DNA from: Devosia indica
Lineage (GTDB): Bacteria > Pseudomonadota > Alphaproteobacteria > Rhizobiales > Devosiaceae
Assembly: GCF_003056405.1 (NCBI RefSeq)
Contig: NZ_PYVZ01000018.1
Coordinates: forward strand, 39,181 to 103,180
DNA length: 64,000 bases
Reading direction: 5' to 3'
The position numbers and the translations under genes are program-made. Each line of letters starts with the position of its first letter. Position 1 is the stretch's first letter. This document shows, piece by piece, positions 23,538 to 32,158 of the stretch. The notes beneath the pieces are model-generated. The model was not told where the DNA came from. It ran no database searches and worked only from the letters and a program-made list of their open reading frames with translations.

Positions 23538-25157
23538 TCACTGTTCCACCGCCCTTCCCTTGAGCGCGAACAGCCCTCTTGGACGCCGCTGGATGAAGAG
23601 GATGATCAGCACCAGGATCAGGATCTTGCCCAGCACCGCGCCGGCATAAGGTTCGAGGAACTTGTTGGCGACACCAAGGGTGATCGCCCCGACCAGCGTG
23701 CCCCAGAGATTGCCGACACCGCCAAAGACCACGACCATGAAGCTATCGATGATGTAGTTCTGCCCCAGATTGGGGGAGATGTTGTCGATCTGGGTCAGGG
23801 CCACGCCGGCCAGGCCGGCAATGCCCGAGCCGAGGCCGAAGGTCATGGCGTCGACAAAGGGTGTGCGGATGCCCATGGCCGAGGCCATGCGGCGGTTCTG
23901 CGTCACCGCCCGCATCTGCAGTCCGAGCGGCGTGCGGTTGAGGATCAAGAGCAGCATGAAGAACACGATCAGCGCAAAGATGACGATCCAGAACCGGCCA
24001 TAGGTAATCGAGAGACCGAAGAATTCGGTCGAGCCGGACATCCAGGTCGGGGCGATGACCATCTGGTTGGTGGGGCCGAAGATCGAGCGCACGGTCTGCT
24101 GCAGGATCAGCGACAGGCCCCAGGTAGCGAGCAGGGTTTCGAGCGGGCGGCCATAGAGCCACCGGATGATGCCGCGCTCGATGCCCACCCCGATTGCGCC
24201 GGTGACCAGGAAGGCGCAGGGCAGCGCGATGAGCAGGGAATAATCGAGCAGGCCGGGGAAGTTCTGGCGGATGACCAACTGGACGATGAAGGTGGTGTAG
24301 GCCCCCAGCATGACCATTTCGCCATGCGCCATGTTGATGACACCCATCACCCCAAAGGTGATGGCGAGGCCAATGGCCGCGAGCAGCAGGACCGAACCGA
24401 GCGAGAGGCCGAACCAGACATTCTGCAGAGCACTCCAGATGGCGCGCTCCTGCTCGAGGCCGGCAATGGCCGACTGAATGGTGGACGCCAGCTCTTCAGG
24501 CGCGTCAATGAGCGCCGCATTGAGGACAGTCAGGGCATTGCGGCCGCCGCCCGAGGCGACCAGCGGCACGGCGGCTTGGCGATCCGCGACGCTTTGCTCC
24601 TCATCGCCCAGGATGGTGACGGCACGGGCAGCCTGCATGGCGGCAAGCACATTGGCGTCGGTCTCAGCGGCAATGGCTTCGTCGAGCAGCGGGATATTGG
24701 CCGGATCGGGGTTGGCCATAAATCCTTGTGCGGCAGTCAGGCGGCGGGCCGGGTTGTCGCTCATCAGCGTCATGCCGGCGAGGGCGGCCGCAATGTCGCG
24801 CCTGAGGCCGTTATTGACGCGGATCTTTGAGAGGTCAGCATCGGCACCCAGTTCGACGGGCTCACCTGAGAGCGGGTCGAGATAGGCCGAGCCGCGTTCA
24901 ATCAGGACGGCGCCGGAGGTTTCCTCAAGATAGAGATTGCCATCGCCCAGGGCGGTCAGAACCGGAACGACCGTGTCGCTCCCGGTCGCGGCAAGGTCGG
25001 CAACGATCTGTTCGAGTTCGCGCAGATTGGCCTCACCCATGGCCTGGATCGCGGCGGAGATGTCAGTTGCCGCGTCCTGCGCGCGGATGGCGTTGGACGG
25101 CAACAACAGGAACGGCAGGGCCAGAAGCACCAGGCGGAGAGCGCGGAGGATCAGCAT
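23538..25157 (-). CDS. urtB: Urea ABC transporter permease UrtB
   Basis: UrtB is the LivH-like permease of the urea importer. It has 539 residues. As in other UrtB proteins, a signal peptide is followed by an extra N-terminal alpha-helical, HEAT-like periplasmic domain of about 210 residues (TDISAAIQAMGEANLRELEQ onward). The membrane part begins near residue 245, with ITFGVMGVINMAHGEMVMLG and later SGIAGLAGVALTQIDNISPN and VFGGVGNLWGTLVGA. It is separated from urtA and urtC by repeat elements, yet the order urtA-B-C-D-E on one strand is intact. Confidence 0.95.
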   Translation of the reverse strand: MLILRALRLVLLALPFLLLPSNAIRAQDAATDISAAIQAMGEANLRELEQIVADLAATGSDTVVPVLTALGDGNLYLEETSGAVLIERGSAYLDPLSGEPVELGADADLSKIRVNNGLRRDIAAALAGMTLMSDNPARRLTAAQGFMANPDPANIPLLDEAIAAETDANVLAAMQAARAVTILGDEEQSVADRQAAVPLVASGGGRNALTVLNAALIDAPEELASTIQSAIAGLEQERAIWSALQNVWFGLSLGSVLLLAAIGLAITFGVMGVINMAHGEMVMLGAYTTFIVQLVIRQNFPGLLDYSLLIALPCAFLVTGAIGVGIERGIIRWLYGRPLETLLATWGLSLILQQTVRSIFGPTNQMVIAPTWMSGSTEFFGLSITYGRFWIVIFALIVFFMLLLILNRTPLGLQMRAVTQNRRMASAMGIRTPFVDAMTFGLGSGIAGLAGVALTQIDNISPNLGQNYIIDSFMVVVFGGVGNLWGTLVGAITLGVANKFLEPYAGAVLGKILILVLIILFIQRRPRGLFALKGRAVEQ

Positions 25158-25202
25158 CGCAGGGCAAGTCCTTGTCGTTCTTCAGGAAATTGTGGGGGTT
25201 AA

Positions 25203-25314
25203 CCCCCACCCGGTCTCCCCCTGTCAGGGGGAGGGGAAGAATGCGTGAGAGGCAAAATCTTGCCTAAGCCACCAGCCCGTTCCTCCCCCTTTTCAGGGGG
25301 AGGTTAGGTGGGGG
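25203..25314. repeat. Palindromic repeat pair between urtA and urtB
   Basis: CCCCCACC (25203-25210) and GGTGGGGG (25307-25314) enclose two self-complementary units, CTCCCCCTGTCAGGGGGAG (25215-25233) and CCTCCCCC...GGGGGAGG (25282-25303). The right-hand unit, read on the other strand, is almost identical to the element at 62163-62207, so this is a dispersed family. It would form a large hairpin in the urtA-urtB mRNA. That could protect the urtA message and favour excess binding protein (inference). Confidence 0.85.
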
Positions 25315-25321
25315 TAGCGTC

Positions 25322-26617
25322 CTACATCGCCGAGCCGCAGCTCTCGGTCTCGGTGTTGTAGTTGCCGCAGTTGATGGGCGCGGTCCAATCGGCCTCGAGC
25401 ATGGCGCTCTCGGGCAGGAAGTCGGACCAGGCGTCGCCCGGGACGAGGTCTTCGGTTTCCCAGACCACGAAGAACTGGCCGTCATCCTGGATTTCACCGA
25501 TCAGCACCGGTTTGGTGATGTGGTGGTTGGGGAGCATGGTGGCCATGCCGCCGGTCAGGTTCGGGGTTTCGAGGCCGACAATGGCGTCGATGACGGCGTC
25601 CGCATCGGTGGTGCCGGCCGCTTCCACGGCCTTGACCCAGAGGTTGAAGCCGATCATGTGAGCTTCCATCGGGTCGTTGGTGACGCGGTCTTCCGAACCG
25701 ATAAACGCCTGCCAGTCAGCAATGAACTGCTCGTTTTCCGGGGTATCCACGCTCATGAAGTAGTTCCAGGCGGCCAGGTGGCCCACCAGCGGGGTGGTGT
25801 CGAAGCCGGAGAGTTCTTCTTCGCCCACCGAGAAGGCCACCACGGGGATGTCCTCGGCAGCGACGCCCTGGTTGCCCAGTTCGCGGTAGAACGGCACGTT
25901 GGCGTCACCATTGATGGTGGAGACCACGGCGGTCTTCTTGCCTTCCGAGCCGAAGGCGACGATGTCGGAAACGATCGTCTGCCAATCGGAATGACCGAAC
26001 GGCGTGTAGTTGATCATGATGTCTTCGGCCGCCACACCCTTGTCGAGCAGGTACTGCTCGAGGATCTTGTTTGTGGTCTGGGGATAGACATAGTCGGTAC
26101 CGGCAAGCACCCAGCGTTCGACACCTTCTTCATTCATCAGGTAGTCGACAGCAGGAATGGCCTGCTGATTGGGGGAGGCACCGGTGTAGAACACGTTGCG
26201 CTGGGATTCTTCGCCCTCGTACTGGACGGGGTAGAAGAGCAGCGAGTTGAGTTCTTCAAAGACCGGCAGAACCGACTTGCGGCAGACCGAGGTCCAGCAA
26301 CCGAACACTGCGTCGACTTCATCGACTTCGATGAGCTGGCGGGCCAGCTCGGCGGCCAGCGGCCAGTCCGAGGCAATGTCGACCACGACGGGTTCGAGCA
26401 TCTTGCCCATCACGCCGCCCTTGGCATTCTGCTGTTCGATCAGGAACAGCATGGTGTCCTTGAGCGTGGTTTCCGAAATCGCCATGGTGCCCGAAAGCGA
26501 GTGCAGAATGCCGACCTTGATGGTGTCGTCCTGCGCCATGACCGGCACTGCAGACAGCGAGACGCTGCCGGCAAGTGCGGCGGCGAGCAGAGCGCTTTTC
26601 GCGCTGAAGTTTTTCAT
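25322..26617 (-). CDS. urtA: Urea ABC transporter substrate-binding protein UrtA
   Basis: UrtA is the periplasmic urea receptor of the transporter. It has 431 residues. A signal peptide (SALLAAALAGSVSLSAVPVM) ending in AQ is followed by the family N-terminus DTIKVGILHSLSGTMAISET. The signatures FGCWTSVCRKSVLPVFEE and LFYPVQYEGEE are specific to UrtA/FmdD proteins. The C-terminus is Cys-containing (NCGNYNTETESCG). ATG 26617 has GAGGGA upstream. A palindrome at 26705-26720 upstream is a candidate operator. Confidence 0.96.
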   Translation of the reverse strand: MKNFSAKSALLAAALAGSVSLSAVPVMAQDDTIKVGILHSLSGTMAISETTLKDTMLFLIEQQNAKGGVMGKMLEPVVVDIASDWPLAAELARQLIEVDEVDAVFGCWTSVCRKSVLPVFEELNSLLFYPVQYEGEESQRNVFYTGASPNQQAIPAVDYLMNEEGVERWVLAGTDYVYPQTTNKILEQYLLDKGVAAEDIMINYTPFGHSDWQTIVSDIVAFGSEGKKTAVVSTINGDANVPFYRELGNQGVAAEDIPVVAFSVGEEELSGFDTTPLVGHLAAWNYFMSVDTPENEQFIADWQAFIGSEDRVTNDPMEAHMIGFNLWVKAVEAAGTTDADAVIDAIVGLETPNLTGGMATMLPNHHITKPVLIGEIQDDGQFFVVWETEDLVPGDAWSDFLPESAMLEADWTAPINCGNYNTETESCGSAM

Positions 26618-26704
26618 GTGTTGTCCCTCTAGACCTGTTGAGTCCCTCAAGACACCGGGAGGCGTCCTGGGAGCACACTGGGACATCTCTTAACGATCGC
26701 CCTA

Positions 26705-26720
26705 TACGTCGATTGACGTA
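26705..26720 (-). promoter_or_regulatory. Candidate response-regulator operator upstream of urtA
   Basis: TACGTC-GATT-GACGTA is a perfect 6-bp inverted repeat with a 4-bp spacer, 88 bp upstream of the urtA start and 132 bp upstream of the sensor-kinase start. Short dyads with TAC/GTA ends are typical sites for NarL/LuxR-type response regulators, one of which is encoded next door. The dyad is seen directly; the protein that binds it is inference. Confidence 0.5.
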
Positions 26721-26852
26721 ACTGCCTGCCGCGTTGATTCCGGCTATTGGCGGAAGGCCCTGAAAAACCGCGTGATTTCTCCCGATTTCATGCTATTGAA
26801 GGGGTGGCGATTTTTTGGGCAGCGCGGCGAATTGGTTAAGGCTTAGGCTTGC

Positions 26853-29800
26853 ATGGCACGGCAGCGGATCATTCCGGTCAGGCGCGAATATAATCGCTGG
26901 GTGGCCAACCAGACGCTGGAAGACTATGCGCTGCGCTTCACTGCCAAGTCGGCTCGGCGCTTCTCCAATGACCGGATTTCCCAAACCGCCATCGGCGCCA
27001 TTTCCTTTTTGGCATTGGAGGCGATCGGCGGGGCGATAACGCTCTCCTACGGTACCACCAATGCGCTGATTGCGATTCTGGTCGCCTCCATCGCTATCCT
27101 GCTGGTTGGCGTGCCGATCTCGCGCTACGCGACCCGGCATGGCGTCGATGTCGACCTACTCACGCGCGGGGCCAGCTTTGGCTATATCGGCTCGACGATC
27201 ACCTCGCTGATCTATGCCAGCTTCACCTTTATCCTCTTCGCCATAGAGGCCTCGATCATGTCGAGCGCGCTGGAGCTGGCCTTCGGCATTCCGCTCTGGA
27301 TCGGCCATATCATTTCGGCGCTGGTGGTGATCCCGCTGGTGACGCATGGCATCCGCATGATCTCGTCCTTCCAGATGCTGACCCAGCCGATCTGGATCAT
27401 TCTCAACATTCTGCCCTTCTTCTTCATCGCCTTCATGGATTGGGAGAAGTTTGATCTCTGGCGCGCCTTTGCCGGGCTGGGGGAGCCGGACGGCGCCGCG
27501 GGCAGTCTCGCGCCATTCGAGATCGCCAAGTTCGGCGCGGCCTCGGCGGTCATCCTGGCCCTGATGACCCAGATCGGAGAGCAGGTCGACTTCCTGCGCT
27601 TCCTGCCGGCCGAGGGGGCGCCGAAATGGCGGCACAAGATCGGCATCTTCCTGGCAGGCGCCGGCTGGGTGGTGGTCGGTGCGCCAAAGCTGATTGCCGG
27701 CTCGTTCCTGGCTTTCCTGGCGCTCTCGGTGGGCGTTTCGCCCGAACATGCCTCCGAGCCGGGCCATATGTATGCCGTCGCCTTTGGCTACATGATCCCC
27801 AATGAGTTCGTGGCGCTGATGCTGATGGCGGTGTTCGTCGTCGTCAGCCAGCTCAAGATCAATGTGATGAACGCCTATGCCGGCTCGCTCGCCTGGTCGA
27901 ACTTCTTCTCGCGCCTGACCCACAGCCATCCGGGGCGTGTGGTCTGGCTGCTGTTCAATGTCGCCATTGCGCTCCTCTTGATGGAGCTAGGCATCTATCG
28001 GCTGCTCGAAGAGACACTGGGCATCTTCTCGATTATTGCCATGGCCTGGCTCTGCTCGATCTCGGCGGATCTGTTCATCAACAAGCCCCTGGGCCTGGCG
28101 CCGCCGGGCATCGAGTTCAAGCGCGCCCATCTTTATGACATCAATCCGGTCGGCGTCGGCTCGATGTTGCTGTCCGTGGTCATCGCCCTGACCGCCCATT
28201 TCGGGGCCTTTGGCGAGATGGCGTCGGCGCTCTCGCCCTATATCGCCTTGATCGTCTGCTTCGTCGCCTCACCGGCCATCGCCTGGGCCACCAAGGGCAA
28301 ATATTACCTCGCCCGCAAGCCGCGCAAGCAGTGGCAGTCCAGGCAAACCCTTACATGCTCGATTTGCGAGCATCCCTTCGAGCCTGAGGACATGGCCTGG
28401 TGCCCGGCCTATGCAGCGCCGATCTGTTCGCTTTGCTGCTCGCTCGATGCGCGCTGCCACGACATGTGCAAGCCGCATGCGCATTTCCGCGCGCAGACCC
28501 ATGCCGTGGCGGCCAGCATCCTGCCGCAATGGGCCATCGACAAGTTGCAGACCCGGCTGGGGCGCTATGGCATTTCCATGGCCATAGCCACGGCAATCCT
28601 GGGCGGCATTCTGGGGCTGATCTACTACTTTGCCATTGGCTCGGCGCCCAATACGGCCGATGTCGTGGGGGGCACGCTGCTGGTGGTGTTCTTCGTCTTT
28701 GCCGTGGCTGCGGGCGTGATGACCTGGTTCCTGGTGCTGGCGCATGATAGTCGCCTGGTGGCCGAGGAGGAAAGCTCACGCCAGAACACGCTGCTTCTAA
28801 AGGAAATCGACGCGCACTCGAAAACCGACGCCGAATTGCAGCGCGCCAAGGAGAAGGCCGAGGCTGCCAATCAGGCCAAGAGCCGCTATGTGGTGGGCCT
28901 CAGCCATGAATTGCGCACGCCGCTCAATGCGGTGATGGGCTATGCGCAAATTCTCGAACGCGATGGGCAATTGCCGGAAAACCGGCGCGGTTCGGCGCAG
29001 GTCATTCGACGCAGCGCCGAGCATCTGTCGGGACTGATCGACGGCTTGCTCGATATTTCCAAGATCGAGGCGGGGCGGCTGCAGGTCTATACCAGCGAGG
29101 TCAACATTCAGGACTTCCTGGATCAGATCGTCGACATGTTCCGACTGCAGGCCGAGGCCAAGGGGCTCGAATTCCGTCATGAGCGCGCCCGCGCGCTGCC
29201 TGATTACGTGCGGACGGATGAGAAGCGGCTAAGGCAGATTCTGGTCAACCTCTTGTCCAACGCCATCAAGTTCACGAGTGCCGGTCATGTCAGCTTCAGC
29301 GTCGGCTACCGCATGCAGGTGGCCACGTTCACGGTCGAGGATAGCGGCAGCGGCATTGCAGCGGCCGATCTCGATCATGTCTTCGAGCCCTTTGTCCGCG
29401 GCGAGGCGGAACGCAATCGCTTTACGCCGGGGCTGGGGCTGGGCCTCACCATCACCAAGCTGCTGACCGAAACGCTGGGTGGCGAGATCACCGTGTCCAG
29501 CGTCGTGGGAGAGGGCACGCGTTTTCAGGCCCGGCTGATGCTCTCCAAGGTTGAGCGGCCGGCCAAGCGCATGGCCCCCGTGCAGCAGATCATTGGCTAT
29601 CAGGGCAGGCGGCGCACCATCATGGTCGTTGATGACAATGCCGACCACCGCCAGTTGATGCTCGAGATGCTCGCCCCGCTCGGCTTTACAGTTCTTACGG
29701 CGGTCGATGGTCAATCCTGTCTTGCGGCGATCGAGACGGCGCGGCCCGATCTTTTCTTTGTCGACATCCGCATGCCGGGCATGAGCGGCTGGGAGCTGGT

Positions 29801-30221
29801 GCAGACCATGCGCGCGCGTGGCGTTACGGCGCCCATGATCATGCTCTCGGCCAATATCGGGGATGGCGCCAATCCCACCAGTGCCGACGCCGGGCATAGT
29901 GATACGCTGGCCAAGCCGTTCGATCTCAACCAATTGGTTGACAGGCTGGGCACGCATCTCGGACTGGAATGGGTCCATGAGGTGCCTGACAAGCCCGCAC
30001 CACGCGATAGACAAATGCGCTCTCCGGGCGCAGAGCACTTGCGCGACCTGGCCGCACTCAGTCAAATCGGCCATGTCAGGGGCATTGACGACAAGCTGGC
30101 CGAGTTGGCGGCCGATCCGGCCAATCTGCCACTTGTCGAGGCGCTAAGGCAGCATATGCAGAATTTTGATTTCGATGGTTTCGCCGAAACGCTGGAGCGG
30201 GTGGGCCATGAGCCGGATTGA
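26853..30221 (+). CDS. Hybrid histidine kinase with NCS1 permease-like sensor, Cys-rich cluster and receiver
   Basis: This 1122-residue protein is a transporter-fused sensor kinase. Residues about 20-490 resemble an NCS1 purine/cytosine/allantoin permease, with about 12 helices (SNDRISQTAIGAISFLALEA, ATRHGVDVDLLTRGASFGYI). Residues 502-542 hold eight Cys (502, 505, 517, 525, 528, 529, 535, 539) plus His, a probable metal site. Two more helices (about 570-630) and a coiled coil follow. Then come HisKA with SHELRTPLN (His685), HATPase (LVNLLSNAIKF) and a receiver with Asp971 (FFVDIRMPG). The helical tail may be an Hpt-like piece. Divergent from urtA and overlapping its response regulator, it likely senses urea or a related nitrogen compound (inference). 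Confidence 0.9.
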   Translation: MARQRIIPVRREYNRWVANQTLEDYALRFTAKSARRFSNDRISQTAIGAISFLALEAIGGAITLSYGTTNALIAILVASIAILLVGVPISRYATRHGVDVDLLTRGASFGYIGSTITSLIYASFTFILFAIEASIMSSALELAFGIPLWIGHIISALVVIPLVTHGIRMISSFQMLTQPIWIILNILPFFFIAFMDWEKFDLWRAFAGLGEPDGAAGSLAPFEIAKFGAASAVILALMTQIGEQVDFLRFLPAEGAPKWRHKIGIFLAGAGWVVVGAPKLIAGSFLAFLALSVGVSPEHASEPGHMYAVAFGYMIPNEFVALMLMAVFVVVSQLKINVMNAYAGSLAWSNFFSRLTHSHPGRVVWLLFNVAIALLLMELGIYRLLEETLGIFSIIAMAWLCSISADLFINKPLGLAPPGIEFKRAHLYDINPVGVGSMLLSVVIALTAHFGAFGEMASALSPYIALIVCFVASPAIAWATKGKYYLARKPRKQWQSRQTLTCSICEHPFEPEDMAWCPAYAAPICSLCCSLDARCHDMCKPHAHFRAQTHAVAASILPQWAIDKLQTRLGRYGISMAIATAILGGILGLIYYFAIGSAPNTADVVGGTLLVVFFVFAVAAGVMTWFLVLAHDSRLVAEEESSRQNTLLLKEIDAHSKTDAELQRAKEKAEAANQAKSRYVVGLSHELRTPLNAVMGYAQILERDGQLPENRRGSAQVIRRSAEHLSGLIDGLLDISKIEAGRLQVYTSEVNIQDFLDQIVDMFRLQAEAKGLEFRHERARALPDYVRTDEKRLRQILVNLLSNAIKFTSAGHVSFSVGYRMQVATFTVEDSGSGIAAADLDHVFEPFVRGEAERNRFTPGLGLGLTITKLLTETLGGEITVSSVVGEGTRFQARLMLSKVERPAKRMAPVQQIIGYQGRRRTIMVVDDNADHRQLMLEMLAPLGFTVLTAVDGQSCLAAIETARPDLFFVDIRMPGMSGWELVQTMRARGVTAPMIMLSANIGDGANPTSADAGHSDTLAKPFDLNQLVDRLGTHLGLEWVHEVPDKPAPRDRQMRSPGAEHLRDLAALSQIGHVRGIDDKLAELAADPANLPLVEALRQHMQNFDFDGFAETLERVGHEPD

Positions 30222-31137
30222 GCAGGAGCAGGACATCGTTCTTCTGGTCGACGACTCGCCGGAGTCGCTTGGTTTTCTGACAACCGCTCTCGAGCAAGCG
30301 GGTGTCACGGTGCTTGTCGCCCGCAGCGGCGAGGCAGCGCTCAAGATCGTTGAGCGGGTCACGCCGGATGTGGTGCTGATGGATGCGGTGATGCCGGGGC
30401 TGGATGGTTTTGAGACCTGCCAGCAGATGAAGGCCATGCCGCCACTGGTCCATGTCCCGATCATCTTCATGACCGGGCTGACCGAAACCGAGCATGTGGT
30501 GCACGCGCTCGAAAGCGGCGGGGTAGATTATCTCTCCAAGCCGATCAATGTGGACGAGTTGCGGGCGCGCATTCGGGTGCACCTGGCCAATGCCCGCCGG
30601 GCGCAGAGTGCCCGCATCGCCCTGGATGCTGCCGGCCGGCACTTGGTGGCCTTTGGATCAGATGGCGCGGTGCTGTGGTCAACGCCTCAGGCCAATCGGT
30701 TGCTGGAGCGGTCCGGAATTGAGCAGGGCACCCAGCGCATCATGTCGCGCTGCTTTGTCGACTGGCGTTTGGCGGAAGGCGAGCGGCCTACGCCGGGGGG
30801 CGGGTTCGATCTCAACACAGGCGAAAGCACCGGTCTGCATTTTGCCTTTCTGGGCGTGGTGGGCGGAGATGAATATCTGTTCCGCATCGCGCGCGCCCAG
30901 GAGGAGGGTCAGGAAGAGATCCTGCGCCAGCAATTCGGCCTGACGCAGCGCGAAAGCGAAGTGCTGCTCTGGATCGGGCGCGGCAAGTCCAACAAGGATA
31001 TTGGCGATATTCTGGGCCTCAGCCCCCGCACGGTGAACAAGCATCTTGAGCAGGTCTATGCCAAGCTGGGCGTCGAAAATCGTGCCTCGGCCGCCATCAA
31101 GGCGATCCAGTCGCTACAGGCGCCATTCGAGCTCTAG
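30208..31137 (+). CDS. Two-component response regulator, REC plus LuxR HTH
   Basis: This is a 309-residue regulator. The N-terminal receiver has LLVDDSPESLG and the phosphoacceptor Asp59 in VVLMDAVMPGLDG, with a conserved Lys in YLSKPINVDEL. The middle (about 140-235) is PAS-like in size and follows DAAGRHLVAFGSDGAVLW. The C-terminal LuxR/NarL helix-turn-helix is LTQRESEVLLWIGRGKSNKD then LGLSPRTVNKHLEQVYAKLG. ATG 30208 lies inside the end of the kinase gene (14-nt overlap), so the two form one signalling unit. It probably binds the dyad upstream of urtA. Confidence 0.92.
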   Translation: MSRIEQEQDIVLLVDDSPESLGFLTTALEQAGVTVLVARSGEAALKIVERVTPDVVLMDAVMPGLDGFETCQQMKAMPPLVHVPIIFMTGLTETEHVVHALESGGVDYLSKPINVDELRARIRVHLANARRAQSARIALDAAGRHLVAFGSDGAVLWSTPQANRLLERSGIEQGTQRIMSRCFVDWRLAEGERPTPGGGFDLNTGESTGLHFAFLGVVGGDEYLFRIARAQEEGQEEILRQQFGLTQRESEVLLWIGRGKSNKDIGDILGLSPRTVNKHLEQVYAKLGVENRASAAIKAIQSLQAPFEL

Positions 31138-31183
31138 CCGCTGCGCGTCGTTCTTCGATCACAAAAGCGATGTGAGCCTGTTT

Positions 31184-31369
31184 GGCGGGAACCGCCTGCG
31201 CGTCCGGTCGTTGAGCAAGCGAACCGGACGCAGATCAATCCGGACCAATCTATGGTGGACCGCCAACAGAGCCTCCACCATCCGATCGGCGGTCGGTCGC
31301 AAAGGTTGACGCTCCTTTGTTGGCCGCCCCGGAGGGGCGCGAGACTTCGGTTTCGCGCCCTGTTTTTTT
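31184..31369 (+). ncRNA. Candidate structured small RNA or 3'UTR RNA
   Basis: No gene fits between the response regulator (ends 31137) and the Lrp gene, but the stretch is strongly structured. Perfect hairpins occur at 31184-31196 (GGCGG-GAA-CCGCC), 31200-31231 (GCGTCCGGT...ACCGGACGC, 9 bp) and 31252-31281 (ATGGTGGA...TCCACCAT, 8 bp). A UUCG-capped terminator follows at 31335-31369. A short alternative stem (CGCCCC-GGA-GGGGCG) overlaps the 5' arm of the terminator. It could be an independent sRNA, a processed 3'UTR or an attenuated leader. No known family was recognised. Confidence 0.45.
31335..31369 (+). terminator. UUCG-capped intrinsic terminator
   Basis: GGGCGCGAGAC-TTCG-GTTTCGCGCCC forms an 11-bp stem with one G-T wobble and a stable C(UUCG)G loop, followed by TG and seven T. 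It ends the signalling transcript or the candidate sRNA. Confidence 0.93.
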
Positions 31370-31513
31370 GCACCGGTGCAATCGGATTGGTGCGGATTTC
31401 CGGACAAAAAGCGGACGAATTTCGAGAGTATTTGTTTACCAGATTCCTGCCCATTTGTGGGTGTGGCGGGGGATAAGCCGCGCGGTCCTTGTCAGGACAT
31501 CGCGGTGGGTTAC

Positions 31514-32017
31514 ATGGTCGAATTATTGCTCGTCCTGCCGGAGAACCGCGCCTTGCCCCTACAGCCCGATGCAACTGACCGTAAATTATTGCGTGAACTG
31601 CAGCGCGATTCCCATCGCAGTGTACAGGTTCTTGGAGAGACGGTTGGCTTGTCGCCCTCGGCCTGCCACCGGCGTATCAAGGCGCTGGAAGATGCAGGTT
31701 TCGTGCAAGGCTATCGCGCCGAGCTCGATGCCGGCCTTCTGGGATTTGCCATGCAATTCTTCATCGAGGTGGGGCTGACCAGCCAGAGCGAAGCGGCGCT
31801 CGATGCCTTCGAGGCCGCCGTGCAGGACATTCCCGAAGTGCTCGAATGCCATCTGATGGCCGGCCAGTCCGACTATATCCTGCGGGTGATCTGCCGCGAC
31901 CACGAGGACTTCGAACATCTGCACCGCCGGTTGAGCGCGCGGCTGCCCGGGGTGGCGCGCATTCATTCCAATATGAGTATTCGGCGGGTCAAGGCGCGCT
32001 CGGGGCTACCCATCTGA
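31514..32017 (+). CDS. Lrp/AsnC-family transcriptional regulator
   Basis: This 167-residue regulator has an N-terminal winged helix (LRELQRDSHRSVQVLGETVG, then LSPSACHRRIKALEDAGFV) and a C-terminal RAM/ligand-binding beta-alpha domain (VLECHLMAGQSDYILRVICR). Such proteins respond to amino acids or related metabolites. The frame is open further upstream. ATG 31514 gives a plausible short N-terminal extension before LQPDATDRKLLRELQ. Its target is unknown; the transporter genes directly downstream on the same strand are a natural candidate. Confidence 0.9.
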   Translation: MVELLLVLPENRALPLQPDATDRKLLRELQRDSHRSVQVLGETVGLSPSACHRRIKALEDAGFVQGYRAELDAGLLGFAMQFFIEVGLTSQSEAALDAFEAAVQDIPEVLECHLMAGQSDYILRVICRDHEDFEHLHRRLSARLPGVARIHSNMSIRRVKARSGLPI

Positions 32018-32158
32018 GGCTGGCTGAGAAAGAGGCAGCAGGTTGCTGAGAAATTGGGCAGCAATGCTGTCTGATGCCAAAATAGTCAGAAAATACTTGC
32101 GCGCGGGCGGTGGCTGCGCTTGATTTCTCCCCATAACAAAACTGGGGACGTCAAAATC

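Noticed and set aside
31376..31513. N-terminal extension of the Lrp/AsnC gene back to 31376.
   Set aside because: The extension has no family similarity and begins immediately after the strong terminator. The family domain starts near ATG 31514.
32024..32051. Possible TPP riboswitch upstream of the NMT1/THI5-like binding protein (CTGAGA at 32024 and 32046).
   Set aside because: The second conserved block of the TPP aptamer (TGATCTGG-TAATACCAGCG type) is absent and the distance to the start codon is wrong for the standard fold.
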